Shown: piece after piece, positions 14,721 to 23,623 of the stretch
Layout of the letters: every line of letters begins with the position of its first letter
Position numbering within the stretch: position 1 is the stretch's first letter
Assembly (NCBI GenBank): GCA_019116445.1
Contig: DXBP01000019.1
Coordinates: 53,913-117,912, forward strand
Direction of reading: 5' to 3'
Source: Candidatus Gemmiger excrementigallinarum
Lineage (GTDB): Bacteria > Bacillota > Clostridia > Oscillospirales > Ruminococcaceae
Length of the DNA stretch: 64,000 bases
Notes under the pieces: model-generated
What the model was told of the DNA's origin: nothing
Databases searched by the model: none
The model's input: only the letters and a program-made list of their open reading frames with translations
Position numbers and translations under genes: made by a program

Positions 14721-16220
14721 ATGTTTGAAGGCCATCTGTTTGCCCGCTGCACGGCGCATCACGCCGTGCTCTACTGGGATAAGCCCGCTACAGCAGGCGC
14801 CCGGGCGGAATATACCGTCTATCTGAACAATGAACCCGTGGGTACCGCCGACCGTACCCACTACACACTGCAAGATCTGGAACCCCAGACCGAGTACCGC
14901 GTGGACGTGGTATTTGATAAACAGATCGTAGGTGCCTGTATGCTGCGCACCGGGGTGGAGAAAAACCGCATCAACGTCACCGAAGCTCCCTACTGGGCCA
15001 AGGGGGACGGTATCACCCGGAATACCGCCGCGCTGCAGCGGGCCATTGACGCCTGCGGCCCCGGGGATGCCGTCTATCTGCCGGCGGGAACTTACCTGAC
15101 GGGGGCGCTGCGGCTGCACAGCGATATGGAGCTGTATCTCGACGAGGGCGCCGTGCTCCAGGGCACCGCGCAGGTCGTGGATTACCAGCCCCGCATCCCC
15201 AGCCGGTTTGAAGGCATCGAGCGACGGTGCTATTCCAGCCTGCTGAACCTGGGCAAAATGGACCACGAGGACGGTTATAACTGCGTCAACGTGGTCATCC
15301 GCGGCAAGGGGACCATCGCCAGCGGCGGCAAAGCTCTGGCGGATGCCATCATTGCCGATGAGCGGGAGCATCTCAAAGAATACCTGGCCCAGCACACCGA
15401 ACTGGTGGAAAGCTGCGATGACGAGGATACCATTCCCGGCCGGGTGCGCCCGCGGCTTATCAATATGAGCAATTGCCAGAATATCTGGATCAGCGGCCTG
15501 ACGCTGCGGGACAGCGCTTCCTGGAATGTGCACATGATCTACAGCGACAACATTGTCACCGATCACTGCACCTTCCGTTCCGAAGGCGTCCACAACGGCG
15601 ACGGCTGGAACCCCGATTCCAGCACCCGCTGCACGCTGTTTGCCAGCGAGTTCTTTACCGGTGACGATTCGGTGTCGGTCAAGAGCGGCAAAAATCCCGA
15701 GGGCAATGTCATTGCCCGGCCCAGCGCCCATATCCGGGTGTTTGACTGCCACAGCCGCTTTGGCTACGGCATTAGCATCGGCAGCGAAATGTCCGGCGGT
15801 GTGGAGGACGTGCAGGTCTGGGACTGCGACCTGACGAACTCCTTCTCCGGCATTGAGATCAAGGCCACAGCCAAACGCGGCGGTTATGTGCGCGGTGTAA
15901 CGGTGCGGGACTGCAAGGCGCCCCGGGTCATGATCCACACGGTGCCCTATAATGACGACGGTGAATCTGCGGGTGTGCTGCCGGTGCTGGAGCACTTCAC
16001 CTTTGAGGGCCTTACGCTGACCGGCCGTGCCTTGAACAACAAGCGGGAATGGAAGGATGTTTCCCCCGTGGAACTGGCTGGTTTTGAAGGCGCCAACAGA
16101 GCCCTGCGGGATGTAAACTTTGATGGCCTGACCATTACGGCCAAGGCGTCGCGCCTGCCGCTGCAGTACTGCAGCGAGGTGACGCTGCGGGGTGTGACCT
16201 GCCTGCCGCGCCGGGAGTAA
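14721..16220 (+). CDS. Glycoside hydrolase family 28 protein (polygalacturonase-like)
   Basis: The 499-residue protein has no signal peptide, so it is probably cytoplasmic and acts on imported pectic oligosaccharides. Residues 1-80 form a fibronectin-III-like domain (YTVYLNNEPVG...LEPQTEYRV). A right-handed parallel beta-helix follows. Two acidic motifs of the catalytic triad region are present (NGDGWNPDSS and TGDDSVSVKSG). The canonical GHG motif is GYG (FGYGISIGSEMSGG) and the canonical RIK is EIK (GIEIKAT), so two usual catalytic or binding residues differ. This may mark a subfamily with altered substrate. No transporter or other pectinase lies beside it. Confidence 0.85.
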   Translation: MFEGHLFARCTAHHAVLYWDKPATAGARAEYTVYLNNEPVGTADRTHYTLQDLEPQTEYRVDVVFDKQIVGACMLRTGVEKNRINVTEAPYWAKGDGITRNTAALQRAIDACGPGDAVYLPAGTYLTGALRLHSDMELYLDEGAVLQGTAQVVDYQPRIPSRFEGIERRCYSSLLNLGKMDHEDGYNCVNVVIRGKGTIASGGKALADAIIADEREHLKEYLAQHTELVESCDDEDTIPGRVRPRLINMSNCQNIWISGLTLRDSASWNVHMIYSDNIVTDHCTFRSEGVHNGDGWNPDSSTRCTLFASEFFTGDDSVSVKSGKNPEGNVIARPSAHIRVFDCHSRFGYGISIGSEMSGGVEDVQVWDCDLTNSFSGIEIKATAKRGGYVRGVTVRDCKAPRVMIHTVPYNDDGESAGVLPVLEHFTFEGLTLTGRALNNKREWKDVSPVELAGFEGANRALRDVNFDGLTITAKASRLPLQYCSEVTLRGVTCLPRRE

Positions 16221-16259
16221 TGGTACAGAATACTATATCCTTGAAGGGGGTACCGGAAA

Positions 16260-16817
16260 ATGGAACTTTCGGAACTGACAATGCAGGCCCGTCGCGCCAC
16301 CGAGGAATTGCTGGATGCGGCGCACCTGGAAAAAGGCGATATTTTTGTGGTGGGCTGCTCCAGCAGTGAAATCACCGGCGGACGGATCGGCCACCATTCC
16401 AGCATGGAGGCTGCCGCTGCCGTGTTGGCGGGAGTCCTGCCGCCGCTGCAGCAGCGGGGGATCTACCTGGCTGCCCAGTGCTGCGAACACCTGAACCGTG
16501 CCATTGTGCTGGAGCGGGAAGCCGCCAAAGCCTACGGGTATCAGATCGTGGCAGCCATCCCCCAGCCCCATGCGGGTGGCAGCTGGGCCACCAACTGCTG
16601 GCATACCTTCCGGGACCCCGTCCTGGTGGAGGAAGTCCGCGCCGCAGCCGGCATGGACATCGGCGGCACTCTCATCGGTATGCACCTGCGCCGGGTGGCG
16701 GTGCCGGTGCGGCTGAGCCTGGACCATATCGGGCAGGCCATCCTGCTCTGCGCGCGTACCCGGCCGCCGTTCATCGGCGGGGCACGCGCCGTCTACAGTG
16801 AGGAGGAAACACGATGA
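16260..16817 (+). CDS. TIGR01440/UPF0340 (YwlG) family protein
   Basis: The 185-residue protein matches YwlG of Bacillus in its conserved parts: FVVGCSSSEITGGRIGHHSS near residue 30, AAQCCEHLNRAIVLER in the middle, and AVPVRLSLDHIGQAILLCARTRPP at the end. The conserved His and Cys residues suggest an enzyme, but no activity is established. The stop overlaps the start of the YggS-like gene (ATGA), so the two are translationally coupled. The start follows GAAGGGGG. Confidence 0.85.
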   Translation: MELSELTMQARRATEELLDAAHLEKGDIFVVGCSSSEITGGRIGHHSSMEAAAAVLAGVLPPLQQRGIYLAAQCCEHLNRAIVLEREAAKAYGYQIVAAIPQPHAGGSWATNCWHTFRDPVLVEEVRAAAGMDIGGTLIGMHLRRVAVPVRLSLDHIGQAILLCARTRPPFIGGARAVYSEEETR

Positions 16818-17536
16818 TCCCCGAAGCACAGAAACAGCAGATGGCGGAAGCCGTCGCCTGCATCCGGGAAACCATGGCCGAAGCGGCCCGCAGCGCCGGG
16901 CGTGACCCGTCCGAGGTGAAACTTTGCGCCGCCTGCAAGACCCGCACGGTGGAGGAAGTGCGTTACAGCGCCGACCTGCCCATCGACCTGTTCGGGGAAA
17001 ACCATGTGCAGGAACTGGTGGAAAAGACCGATGCCGGGGCCTATCACGGCAAACCGGGGCATTTTATCGGTCATTTGCAGACCAACAAGGTGAACAAGGT
17101 GGTGGGGCGTGCGGCGCTGATCCAAAGCGTGGACAGCACCCGCCTGCTGGATAAAATCGAAGCAGCTGCCGCCCGGCTGAACCTCACCCAGGAAATCCTC
17201 ATCGAGATCAACATCGGTGCCGAGGAGAGCAAGAGCGGCGTGGGGCCCGGCGACCTGTGGCCGCTGCTGGAGGCTGCCGCTGCCAGGGAGCACCTGCGGG
17301 TCCGCGGCCTGATGGCCATTCCGCCCGCCGATGCCGACGATGACCAGACCCGCCGCTTTTTTGCCGAAATGCGGGAGCTGCTGGCCGCCGCTGCGGCGCG
17401 CCGCTATGAAAACGCACAGATGGACATTCTCTCCATGGGCATGAGCGGCGATTATGCCGCCGCCATTGCCGAGGGAGCCACCATCGTGCGCATCGGCACC
17501 GCCATCTATGGCGCCCGGGACTACAGCAAAAAATAA
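16814..17536 (+). CDS. YggS family PLP-binding protein
   Basis: The 240-residue protein belongs to the PLP homeostasis family (YggS/YlmE/PLPBP). The PLP lysine lies in LCAACKTRTVEEV, followed by the family blocks FGENHVQELVEK, WHFIGxLQ-type HFIGHLQTNKVNKV, and the phosphate-binding LSMGMSGDY...ATIVRIGTAIYGAR. It is thought to buffer pyridoxal phosphate and affects amino-acid metabolism. It is coupled to the YwlG-like gene and followed by a strong terminator. Confidence 0.93.
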   Translation: MIPEAQKQQMAEAVACIRETMAEAARSAGRDPSEVKLCAACKTRTVEEVRYSADLPIDLFGENHVQELVEKTDAGAYHGKPGHFIGHLQTNKVNKVVGRAALIQSVDSTRLLDKIEAAAARLNLTQEILIEINIGAEESKSGVGPGDLWPLLEAAAAREHLRVRGLMAIPPADADDDQTRRFFAEMRELLAAAAARRYENAQMDILSMGMSGDYAAAIAEGATIVRIGTAIYGARDYSKK

Positions 17537-17560
17537 GATTCATATACAGCTACAGCACAA

Positions 17561-17598
17561 AACGCCTGCGCGGAGTACCTTCCGCACAGGCGTTTTTT
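17561..17598. terminator. Bidirectional terminator
   Basis: The stem AACGCCTGCGCGGA/TCCGCACAGGCGTT (one mismatch) is flanked by A-run and T6, between convergent genes. Confidence 0.9.
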
Positions 17599-17625
17599 CG
17601 TGGGCATAGTATGGGACGCACAGGG

Positions 17626-18288
17626 TTATTTGACGATGGCCCGCTGCATCCAGCGCAGGCTCAGCGCGGCCAGCCCGACAATGACCACAACAGCGATGGC
17701 GGCCGGGGTCTGCCAGGGGACAGGGCGGAAGAAATCCGCCGCGGCATCCGCCCACTGGCTGATGCTGGTGGTGCCGATCATAAATACAGCGTAGGCGCAC
17801 CAGAATCCCTTGGCACCAAAGCGCTGGAGCAGACCGCCCAGAAGCAGCCCGATCCATACCGGGAGCAGCAATGCCAGCGGCCAGATCCCCCAGGGAATCC
17901 ATTCCCAGGGCAGGGGAGAGTTCCCGGTCAGGGTACGGCGCACCAGGGCATCCGCCGTCCCCCACACCAAGGCAATGGCTGTCTGCAACACGCTGATTCG
18001 CAGCCCGTGCAGCAGAATTCCGGCGGTGAGCCCCCGCCGTGTGGTGGAAAAACTCAAAAACATGGTGAACTGGTTGGCCAGATAGACGATGGACAAAATC
18101 ATGCTGACGAGAAAGGAGATGGCCAGCATGGTTCCCACTACCATTTTGCCGGCATCTTCCGGCTCCCCCAGCAGCGTTGCCGCCAGGCCCAGTCCTTCGC
18201 CCAAAAGCCCCAGAATCAGTGAAACAACCAGGACCCATTTCAGGTCCTCCGCGGTGTAGTGCAGCACGGCGCGCATGGTTCGGTTCAT
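17626..18288 (-). CDS. ABC-2-like membrane protein (YtrC/D-type)
   Basis: The protein has 220 residues from ATG 18288 (MNRTMRAVLHYT) with GGAGGG upstream; the track start is too long. Six hydrophobic helices are visible, with an FSTTRRGLTAG cytoplasmic loop typical of permeases of small ABC-2 systems. It is the last gene of a minus-strand operon: GntR regulator, ATPase, permease (frameshifted), permease. Such Ytr systems are known in Firmicutes to respond to cell-wall-active compounds; the substrate here is unknown. Confidence 0.7.
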   Translation of the reverse strand: MNRTMRAVLHYTAEDLKWVLVVSLILGLLGEGLGLAATLLGEPEDAGKMVVGTMLAISFLVSMILSIVYLANQFTMFLSFSTTRRGLTAGILLHGLRISVLQTAIALVWGTADALVRRTLTGNSPLPWEWIPWGIWPLALLLPVWIGLLLGGLLQRFGAKGFWCAYAVFMIGTTSISQWADAAADFFRPVPWQTPAAIAVVVIVGLAALSLRWMQRAIVK

Positions 18289-18301
18289 ACAATTCCCTCC
18301 T

Positions 18302-18942
18302 TTACGCCTGGGTGATGGCCAGGCGGCGCATCTGATGCAGGGCAAGCCCGGCAAACGGCAGGCTCAGCAGAATCAGCACCAGGCTGTACAGGCTCAGCGT
18401 GTGGGAAAGAAAGCTGCCCAGCAGCATAAAAACGGCAATCTGTAAGTAAACCACGCAAAGCAGCACGATGACCAGTACCCGTTTCCAGATGGGCAGGGTG
18501 GCAAAATCCATCGTGCCCATCCACAGCATGGAGCCGCAGAGAATCAGCTTGAGTCCCAGTCCCTGCAGGGGATATTGTGCCAGGCTGACAAAAATCGGGT
18601 TGATTTCTGCGTAAAACAGCCGGGCCGTAATGCTGTTGCAGAGGTAGTCCAGCACCAGGCAGAGCAGCGGCAGCAGCACAAAGAGAAGGCGGCCATCGCA
18701 CCACGCAGCGAACGGCGGGTCACGCCAAAACTCAGCGCCAGCGGGGCATACGCGCTGGCCGCCTGGGCGGCGCAGATGCCGATGATGATGTCAAACAGCA
18801 TAAAAAATCCCTGCACATAGGTAAAGAGAAAACCGTTCCAGCCGGTGACCAGGCACAGCAGCACCAGCACCGGGTAAATCAATGTCAGCGTCCCCACCAT
18901 AAGCAGGGCCGGTTTCAGCAGGAACCACAAGGCTTTTGCCAT
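18302..18942 (-). pseudogene. ABC-2-like permease gene with internal frameshift
   Basis: Two minus-strand ORFs join into one membrane protein of about 213 residues. The first half (MAKALWFLLKPALL...FGVTRRSLRGAMAAFS) loses hydrophobic character after AAFS and reads CCCRCSAWCW. The same bases in another frame read LLFVLLPLLCLVLDYL and continue through further helices to a normal stop at 18302. Inserting one base near 18683-18687 (TTCTC to TTCCTC) restores a single frame. It is either a recent deletion or a sequencing/assembly error. The start lies two bases after the ATPase stop codon, and the FGVTRRS loop resembles the FSTTRRG loop of the downstream permease. Confidence 0.7.
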
Positions 18943-18943
18943 C

Positions 18944-19831
18944 TCAGATCCCCTCCCGTTCGTGGCCGCAAAGGGCTACAAACACCTTCTGCAGCGTCAG
19001 AGCGTCACAGTCCACATCCAGTCCGCGGGCGGCGATGACCTGCGCCGGTGCCCGCACCGTGCACATCTTCTGGCGGCCCAGGGTTTCGGTGTGCAGCACC
19101 TCGTACCCTTCGCAGGCAGCCGCCACCGCGTCTTCCCGGCCCGATACAGAGCAGAACTGTGCCAGAAGTTCGTCCGCCTCGCAGTTTTCGATCAGGCGGC
19201 CTTCTTTCAGGATCAGTACCCGTTCAAATACCGTGGCCGCCTCCTCCAGAATGTGAGTGGAGATCACAAAGGTGCGCCCGGTGGCGGCGTACTCTTCCAG
19301 CAGCAGACGGTAAAAATCCTCCCGGGCTACGATGTCCAGCCCTGCTACCGGTTCGTCCATCATCGTAATGGGCGCACGGCTGGCCATCGCCAGCACAATG
19401 GTCACGGCGCTCATCATGCCCTTGGACAGTGCGTTGATCCGCTTCTTCTCGTCCAGCCCGAACTGTTTCACCAGGCGCTGGGCGTATGCTTCATCCCAGT
19501 GGGGATAAAACATCTTCCCGGCCTTCAGGTATTCCTTGACCCGCAGGGCGTTGGCATTGGTGCCCAGCTTGCCCGAAAGTTCCCGGCTGAAACACAGATC
19601 CGCCAGCGCTCTGTCGTTTTCCCACACCGGTTCGCCGCCATAGGTCACCTGGCCTTCGTCCGGCGGCAGTTGGGCGGTCAGGGCCGAAAGCAGGGTGGTT
19701 TTGCCAGCGCCGTTGCGGCCGATCAGCCCGTAAATATGCCCGGGTTCCAGCGTCAGGTCCACGTGGTCCAGCGCCTTCACCTTGCCGTAGGTCTTGCACA
19801 ATCCCTCAGCCTGTAACGATTTCCCATCCAT
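18944..19831 (-). CDS. ABC transporter ATP-binding protein (YtrB-like)
   Basis: The 295-residue ATPase has Walker A GRNGAGKTT, signature LSKGMMSAV (variant of LSGGQ, with LSKGM typical of YtrB/BcrA-like proteins), Walker B ITMMDEP and the H-loop STHI. A C-terminal 80-residue extension has no recognised domain. The gene is between the GntR regulator and the permease genes, with very short gaps, so it powers this Ytr-type exporter. Confidence 0.9.
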   Translation of the reverse strand: MDGKSLQAEGLCKTYGKVKALDHVDLTLEPGHIYGLIGRNGAGKTTLLSALTAQLPPDEGQVTYGGEPVWENDRALADLCFSRELSGKLGTNANALRVKEYLKAGKMFYPHWDEAYAQRLVKQFGLDEKKRINALSKGMMSAVTIVLAMASRAPITMMDEPVAGLDIVAREDFYRLLLEEYAATGRTFVISTHILEEAATVFERVLILKEGRLIENCEADELLAQFCSVSGREDAVAAACEGYEVLHTETLGRQKMCTVRAPAQVIAARGLDVDCDALTLQKVFVALCGHEREGI

Positions 19832-19834
19832 CCG

Positions 19835-20209
19835 TCATTCCTCCTGTTGGCAGGCTGCTGTCAGCATTGCCTGCAGTTCTTCCGCCGTCAGCCCCAGCTT
19901 ACGGGCTTCGGCGACCATCGGTTTCATATACTGCTCCGAAAATTCATTCCGCCGCTTGGCGCGGATGCGTGCCACCGCACCCTCCGCTACAAACATTCCA
20001 ATGCCGCGGCGTTTGTACAAAATACCTTCCTCTACCAGCAGATTCAATCCCTTGGCGCCGGTGGCCGGATTGATGCGCAGCGTCCGTGCCAGTTCGTTGG
20101 TGCTGGGCACCTGCGTTTCTTCCGGGTAGATGCCGCGCAGAATTCCGTCTTCCAGCATCTTGGCAATCTGCAAATAGATGGAGGTATGGTCGTTCAACAC
20201 AGGGGGCAA
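19835..20209 (-). CDS. GntR family regulator, YtrA subfamily
   Basis: The 124-residue protein has an N-terminal GntR winged helix (SIYLQIAKMLEDGILRGIYPEETQVPSTNELARTLRINPATGAKGLNLLVEEGILYKRRGIGMFV) and the short helical YtrA-type C-terminus without a ligand-binding FCD or UTRA domain. The start is TTG at 20209 with AAAGGCGGTGA upstream; a GTG three codons later is possible. It leads the ABC operon and is expected to repress it. Confidence 0.88.
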   Translation of the reverse strand: MPPVLNDHTSIYLQIAKMLEDGILRGIYPEETQVPSTNELARTLRINPATGAKGLNLLVEEGILYKRRGIGMFVAEGAVARIRAKRRNEFSEQYMKPMVAEARKLGLTAEELQAMLTAACQQEE

Positions 20210-20256
20210 ACGCTCACCGCCTTTCTTGGTTTATTGGTTCATTACTTGTGTAACTA

Positions 20257-20285
20257 ACTATAGCGCCCGGAGAAGATCCTGTCAA
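20257..20285 (-). promoter_or_regulatory. Promoter of the ytr-like operon
   Basis: On the minus strand: consensus TTGACA (20280-20285), a 17-base spacer and TATAGT (20257-20262). The imperfect repeat GTTAC-AC-AAGTAA just downstream may be the GntR site. Confidence 0.75.
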
Positions 20286-20321
20286 GCCTTTGGGCAAAAA
20301 AACCAGGGAGCCACTCTCCAC

Positions 20322-20350
20322 TTGCAAACTTTTTGTGGGACTGGTACAAT
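20322..20350 (+). promoter_or_regulatory. pulA promoter
   Basis: TTGCAA (20322-20327), a 17-base spacer and TACAAT (20345-20350) with extended TGG. Confidence 0.75.
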
Positions 20351-20388
20351 AAAACTATGTTTTTGTGTTGTAGAAGGGGAGATCAACC

Positions 20389-22317
20389 ATGAATTGGCAG
20401 CAAGCCTGCGAACTGCCGTATTATGGCGGTGCGGATCTGGGGGCAAACTGGGCCCCTGCACAAACGGTCTTTAAATTGTGGGCGCCTACGGCCTCCGGTG
20501 TGGAATTGCGGCTCTATGCCACCGGTACCGATGCGGAACCCGGTGCCGGGGAACTGGCGGTGCATCCCATGCAGCCGGTCGGGGACGGCGTTTGGTCCGT
20601 CACGGTGCCGGGGGACCTCAACGGGGTGTATTATCTGTATCAGCTGCAGTTTCCGGATGGCCATGGTGCCTCGGTGGTGGACCCGTATGCCCGTGCGGCG
20701 GGTGCCAACGGGCAGCGGGGCATGGTGCTGGACCTGGCATCGGCGGCTCCGGAGGGATGGCAGCAGGACAGCCGTCCCGAAATTCCGGCTGCGGCCCGCA
20801 GTGTGTGGGAAGTGCACGTGGCAGATTTTTCTGCCGACGAGCACAGCGGCGTGCCGGAAGCCTGGCGCGGCACCTATCTGGGCTTTGTGCCGGATGATTC
20901 CACCCTGGATAACGACGGGGAACATCCCACCTGCCTGAACTATCTCAAGAGGCTTGGGGTGACTTATGTACAGCTGCAGCCTATTTTTGATTACGCCACG
21001 GTGGATGAAACAAAACCCGGCGGCTATAACTGGGGATATGATCCCCTGAATTACAATGTCCCTGAAGGTTCGCTGTCCACCGATGCCTTCCACGGGGCTG
21101 TCCGGGTGCGGGAATGCCGTGCCATGATCCAGGCGCTGCACCGGGCAGGGCTGGGCGTGGTGATGGACGTTGTCTATAACCACACCTACCACACCGACAG
21201 CTGGCTGGAACGCACGGTGCCGGGATACTGGAACCGCCGCTGGGCCAATGGCAACATGACCAACGGTTCCGGCTGCGGCGATGATCTGGCCAGCGAACGC
21301 CCGATGGTGCGCAAATATCTGGTGGATTCGGTGGTCTACTGGGCCAGGGAATATCACGTGGACGGTTTCCGGTTCGACCTGATGGCACTGGAAGATGTGG
21401 ACACCATGAACGCCATCCGTGGGGCGCTGGATGCCCTGCCCGGCGGGGAAAACATCCTGATGTACGGGGAACCCTGGACGGGCGGCGGTACCAATCTGGA
21501 AGGCGGTGCCCGCCCCAGCGATAAACGGGCACTGGATGCACTCAGCGACCGGATCGGCTTTTTCTGCGATGATACGCGGGATGCCGTCAAAGGCAACGTG
21601 TTCGATGCTGCCAACGCCGGGTATGTCAACGGTGCGCCCCAGTGCGGCTACGATGTGCTGCACGCGGTGGGGGCCTGGCGCAACGGGGCCCGGGGATTCC
21701 GCCCCCGGCAGGCCATGCAGGTGGTGCAGTATGTTTCTGCCCACGATAATTTTACCCTGTGGGATAAACTGGCGGCGGTGGCCCGGCGGGGCGACTACGA
21801 TGCTGCCGACAGTGACCTCCTGGCCCAGAACCGCATGGCGGCGGGCATCTGCCTGACCTGCCAGGGCATGCCGTTTTTCCAGGCAGGGGAGGAATTCGGC
21901 CGCACCAAATACGGCGACCACAACAGTTACCAGGGACCTTTGTCCACCAACCGGCTGGACTGGCGCCGGGCGCATCGCCCGGAGTTTGCGGCGCTGACGT
22001 CCTTCTATCGCGGCATGCTGGCTATCCGCAAAGCCTATCCGCGGCTGGCCGGTGCCTGCGGTGAACCGGAGCCTTTCCTGCTGGCGCTGCCGGGATGGAT
22101 GATCGGCTTTGTGCCGGAAACCGAAGGCAATGACCGTGTGGGGCAGCTGGTGGTGTATTACAATCCCGAACGGACCCGGCAGTGGGTCCCGCTGCCGTCG
22201 GGAACCTGGCGCCGCCTGTGCGATGGCGCCCACGCCGGGACCACGCCTTTCGGGCCTCTGTGCCGGGATGCGCTGGAACTGGAACCGCACAGTGTGACGA
22301 TACTGGTCACGGAATAA
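20389..22317 (+). CDS. pulA: Type I pullulanase
   Basis: The 642-residue GH13 enzyme has an N-terminal CBM48-like domain (about 20-115) and the type I pullulanase motif YNWGYDP (in GGYNWGYDPLNYNVPEGS). The GH13 catalytic residues are visible: nucleophile Asp in GFRFDLM, acid/base Glu in LMYGEPW and the third Asp in SAHDN. No signal peptide is present, so it debranches alpha-1,6 links in glycogen or imported maltooligosaccharides in the cytoplasm. It is monocistronic with its own promoter and terminator. Confidence 0.93.
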   Translation: MNWQQACELPYYGGADLGANWAPAQTVFKLWAPTASGVELRLYATGTDAEPGAGELAVHPMQPVGDGVWSVTVPGDLNGVYYLYQLQFPDGHGASVVDPYARAAGANGQRGMVLDLASAAPEGWQQDSRPEIPAAARSVWEVHVADFSADEHSGVPEAWRGTYLGFVPDDSTLDNDGEHPTCLNYLKRLGVTYVQLQPIFDYATVDETKPGGYNWGYDPLNYNVPEGSLSTDAFHGAVRVRECRAMIQALHRAGLGVVMDVVYNHTYHTDSWLERTVPGYWNRRWANGNMTNGSGCGDDLASERPMVRKYLVDSVVYWAREYHVDGFRFDLMALEDVDTMNAIRGALDALPGGENILMYGEPWTGGGTNLEGGARPSDKRALDALSDRIGFFCDDTRDAVKGNVFDAANAGYVNGAPQCGYDVLHAVGAWRNGARGFRPRQAMQVVQYVSAHDNFTLWDKLAAVARRGDYDAADSDLLAQNRMAAGICLTCQGMPFFQAGEEFGRTKYGDHNSYQGPLSTNRLDWRRAHRPEFAALTSFYRGMLAIRKAYPRLAGACGEPEPFLLALPGWMIGFVPETEGNDRVGQLVVYYNPERTRQWVPLPSGTWRRLCDGAHAGTTPFGPLCRDALELEPHSVTILVTE

Positions 22318-22323
22318 AACAGA

Positions 22324-22355
22324 CGGCGTGCACTGCCCGGTGCACGCCGCTTTTT
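22324..22355 (+). terminator. Intrinsic terminator of pulA
   Basis: The stem CGGCGTGCAC/GTGCACGCCG is followed by CTTTTT. Confidence 0.9.
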
Positions 22356-22377
22356 GAAACCAGGGAGGAGAAAGTGT

Positions 22378-23583
22378 ATGCCTGCAAAACTTTCGGTCAC
22401 TGCGGAACAGGTGCGCCGGTATCGCCTGGCGGTGCATCATCTGGACCGCCCCTGCCCGCCGTCGGAACTTTTACCGGTGGTGGGGGTGTGCGGTATGCAG
22501 AATTCACCTCCCGGTGCCTGGGAAACAGCCTGCTTTGCCCGGATGCCGGGCAGTACGCTGCCAATGCTGCAAGCGGCCCTGGAACAGGAAAAAACGTTGC
22601 TGCAGGCCTGGAGCTGGCGGGGCGTGCCGGTGGTGTTTCCCACGGCGGAGAGCGCGGTGTTTCTTTCGGCACTGGCAGCCGAACCGGGGGAAGAACCCTG
22701 GATCTATACCCGGGGCGTTACCCTGGCGCTGGATTTTCTTGGCATATCTTGGGCAGAGGCCCTGACGCTGGTCCGCCAGGCCGCGGAGGTACTGGATGAC
22801 TGCACCGTACAGAGCAAAGAAGAACTGGATCGGGTCCTGGCTGCGCAGGCAGCGGCACAGCTGCCCCCTGCTTTGCGGGAGCGCTGGAACGCTCCCTCCA
22901 TGTATGGCCGCCCCGACCGGCAAAGTGTGGGCGGTGCGGCGGTATCCTTTGCGCTGCGGCCCTGCTCTTTCCTGGGGCAGGTGGTGTTCGGAGCGCGGCA
23001 GGGCGTGCACCCTACCTTTACATCCTACCGCCGCTGGGTCGGTCATCTGTTGCCCCCGGATCCGCAGGCCGGTGCCGGGCTGGTGCGCAAGTTTGTACAT
23101 GCCTACGGTCCCGCTACCCGGGCGGATTTTGCCGCCTGGACGGGCAGCAGCCCGCAGCAGGCAGCGCGGCTTTGGAAGACGGTACAATCCGAACTGGTCC
23201 CGGTGAACAAAGCCGGGAAAACCGCATACCTGCTGGAGCAGGATGTCCCGGCGCTGCAGCAGGCCGCAGCACCCGAAACGCCACTGCTTTTGCTGGGCGG
23301 CCATGACCCTTATCTGGATGCCCGGGACCGCGGACTGCTGTTGGAGGAGGCCGCTTTGCAGCGTCAGGTCTGGCGCACTGTGGCCAATCCCGGTGTGATT
23401 CTGTACAACGGCCGGGTGGCGGGCATCTGGAAAGCCAGGACCGTGCGGGATTGCCTGAATGTGACGCTGATCCCCTTTGAACCCCTGCCTGCCGGGGCGG
23501 ATGCACAGCTGACCCGTGAAGCGGAACGGTGTGCCGCTTTCCGCGGGGTGTCCCTACACTGCTGTACATGGGAAGACATATAA
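22378..23583 (+). CDS. Winged-helix AlkZ/YcaQ-superfamily protein
   Basis: The protein has 401 residues from ATG 22378 (MPAKLSVTAEQVRRYRL), with GGGAGGAG upstream; the TTG of the track lies in the terminator. It fits the winged-helix family that includes DNA glycosylases AlkX/AlkZ: an N-terminal region with a GMQNSPPGAWETACFAR segment, HAYGPATRADFAAWTGSS in the winged helix and the C-terminal LLLGGHDPYLDARDRGLL block. Some members unhook interstrand crosslinks or remove alkylated bases; others are uncharacterised. The Q-x-D catalytic motif of AlkZ is not evident here (MQNS), so activity is uncertain. Confidence 0.7.
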   Translation: MPAKLSVTAEQVRRYRLAVHHLDRPCPPSELLPVVGVCGMQNSPPGAWETACFARMPGSTLPMLQAALEQEKTLLQAWSWRGVPVVFPTAESAVFLSALAAEPGEEPWIYTRGVTLALDFLGISWAEALTLVRQAAEVLDDCTVQSKEELDRVLAAQAAAQLPPALRERWNAPSMYGRPDRQSVGGAAVSFALRPCSFLGQVVFGARQGVHPTFTSYRRWVGHLLPPDPQAGAGLVRKFVHAYGPATRADFAAWTGSSPQQAARLWKTVQSELVPVNKAGKTAYLLEQDVPALQQAAAPETPLLLLGGHDPYLDARDRGLLLEEAALQRQVWRTVANPGVILYNGRVAGIWKARTVRDCLNVTLIPFEPLPAGADAQLTREAERCAAFRGVSLHCCTWEDI

Positions 23584-23619
23584 AAGAACGTCCCGGATGC
23601 ACAGGCATCCGGGACGTTC
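23582..23619. terminator. Hairpin terminator between convergent genes
   Basis: A perfect 15-bp stem, GAACGTCCCGGATGC/GCATCCGGGACGTTC, with a 4-base loop. T-run (TTTTA) only on the minus strand, so it mainly ends the acyltransferase transcript. Confidence 0.8.
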
Positions 23620-23623
23620 TGCG

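Noticed and set aside
13734-15995. 753-residue minus-strand ORF over the Tag and GH28 genes
   Set aside because: It spans two real genes and an intergenic promoter, and has no domain.
18544-18942. Programmed -1 frameshift in the ABC permease
   Set aside because: No X XXY YYZ heptamer or downstream structure at the junction; a simple indel explains it better.
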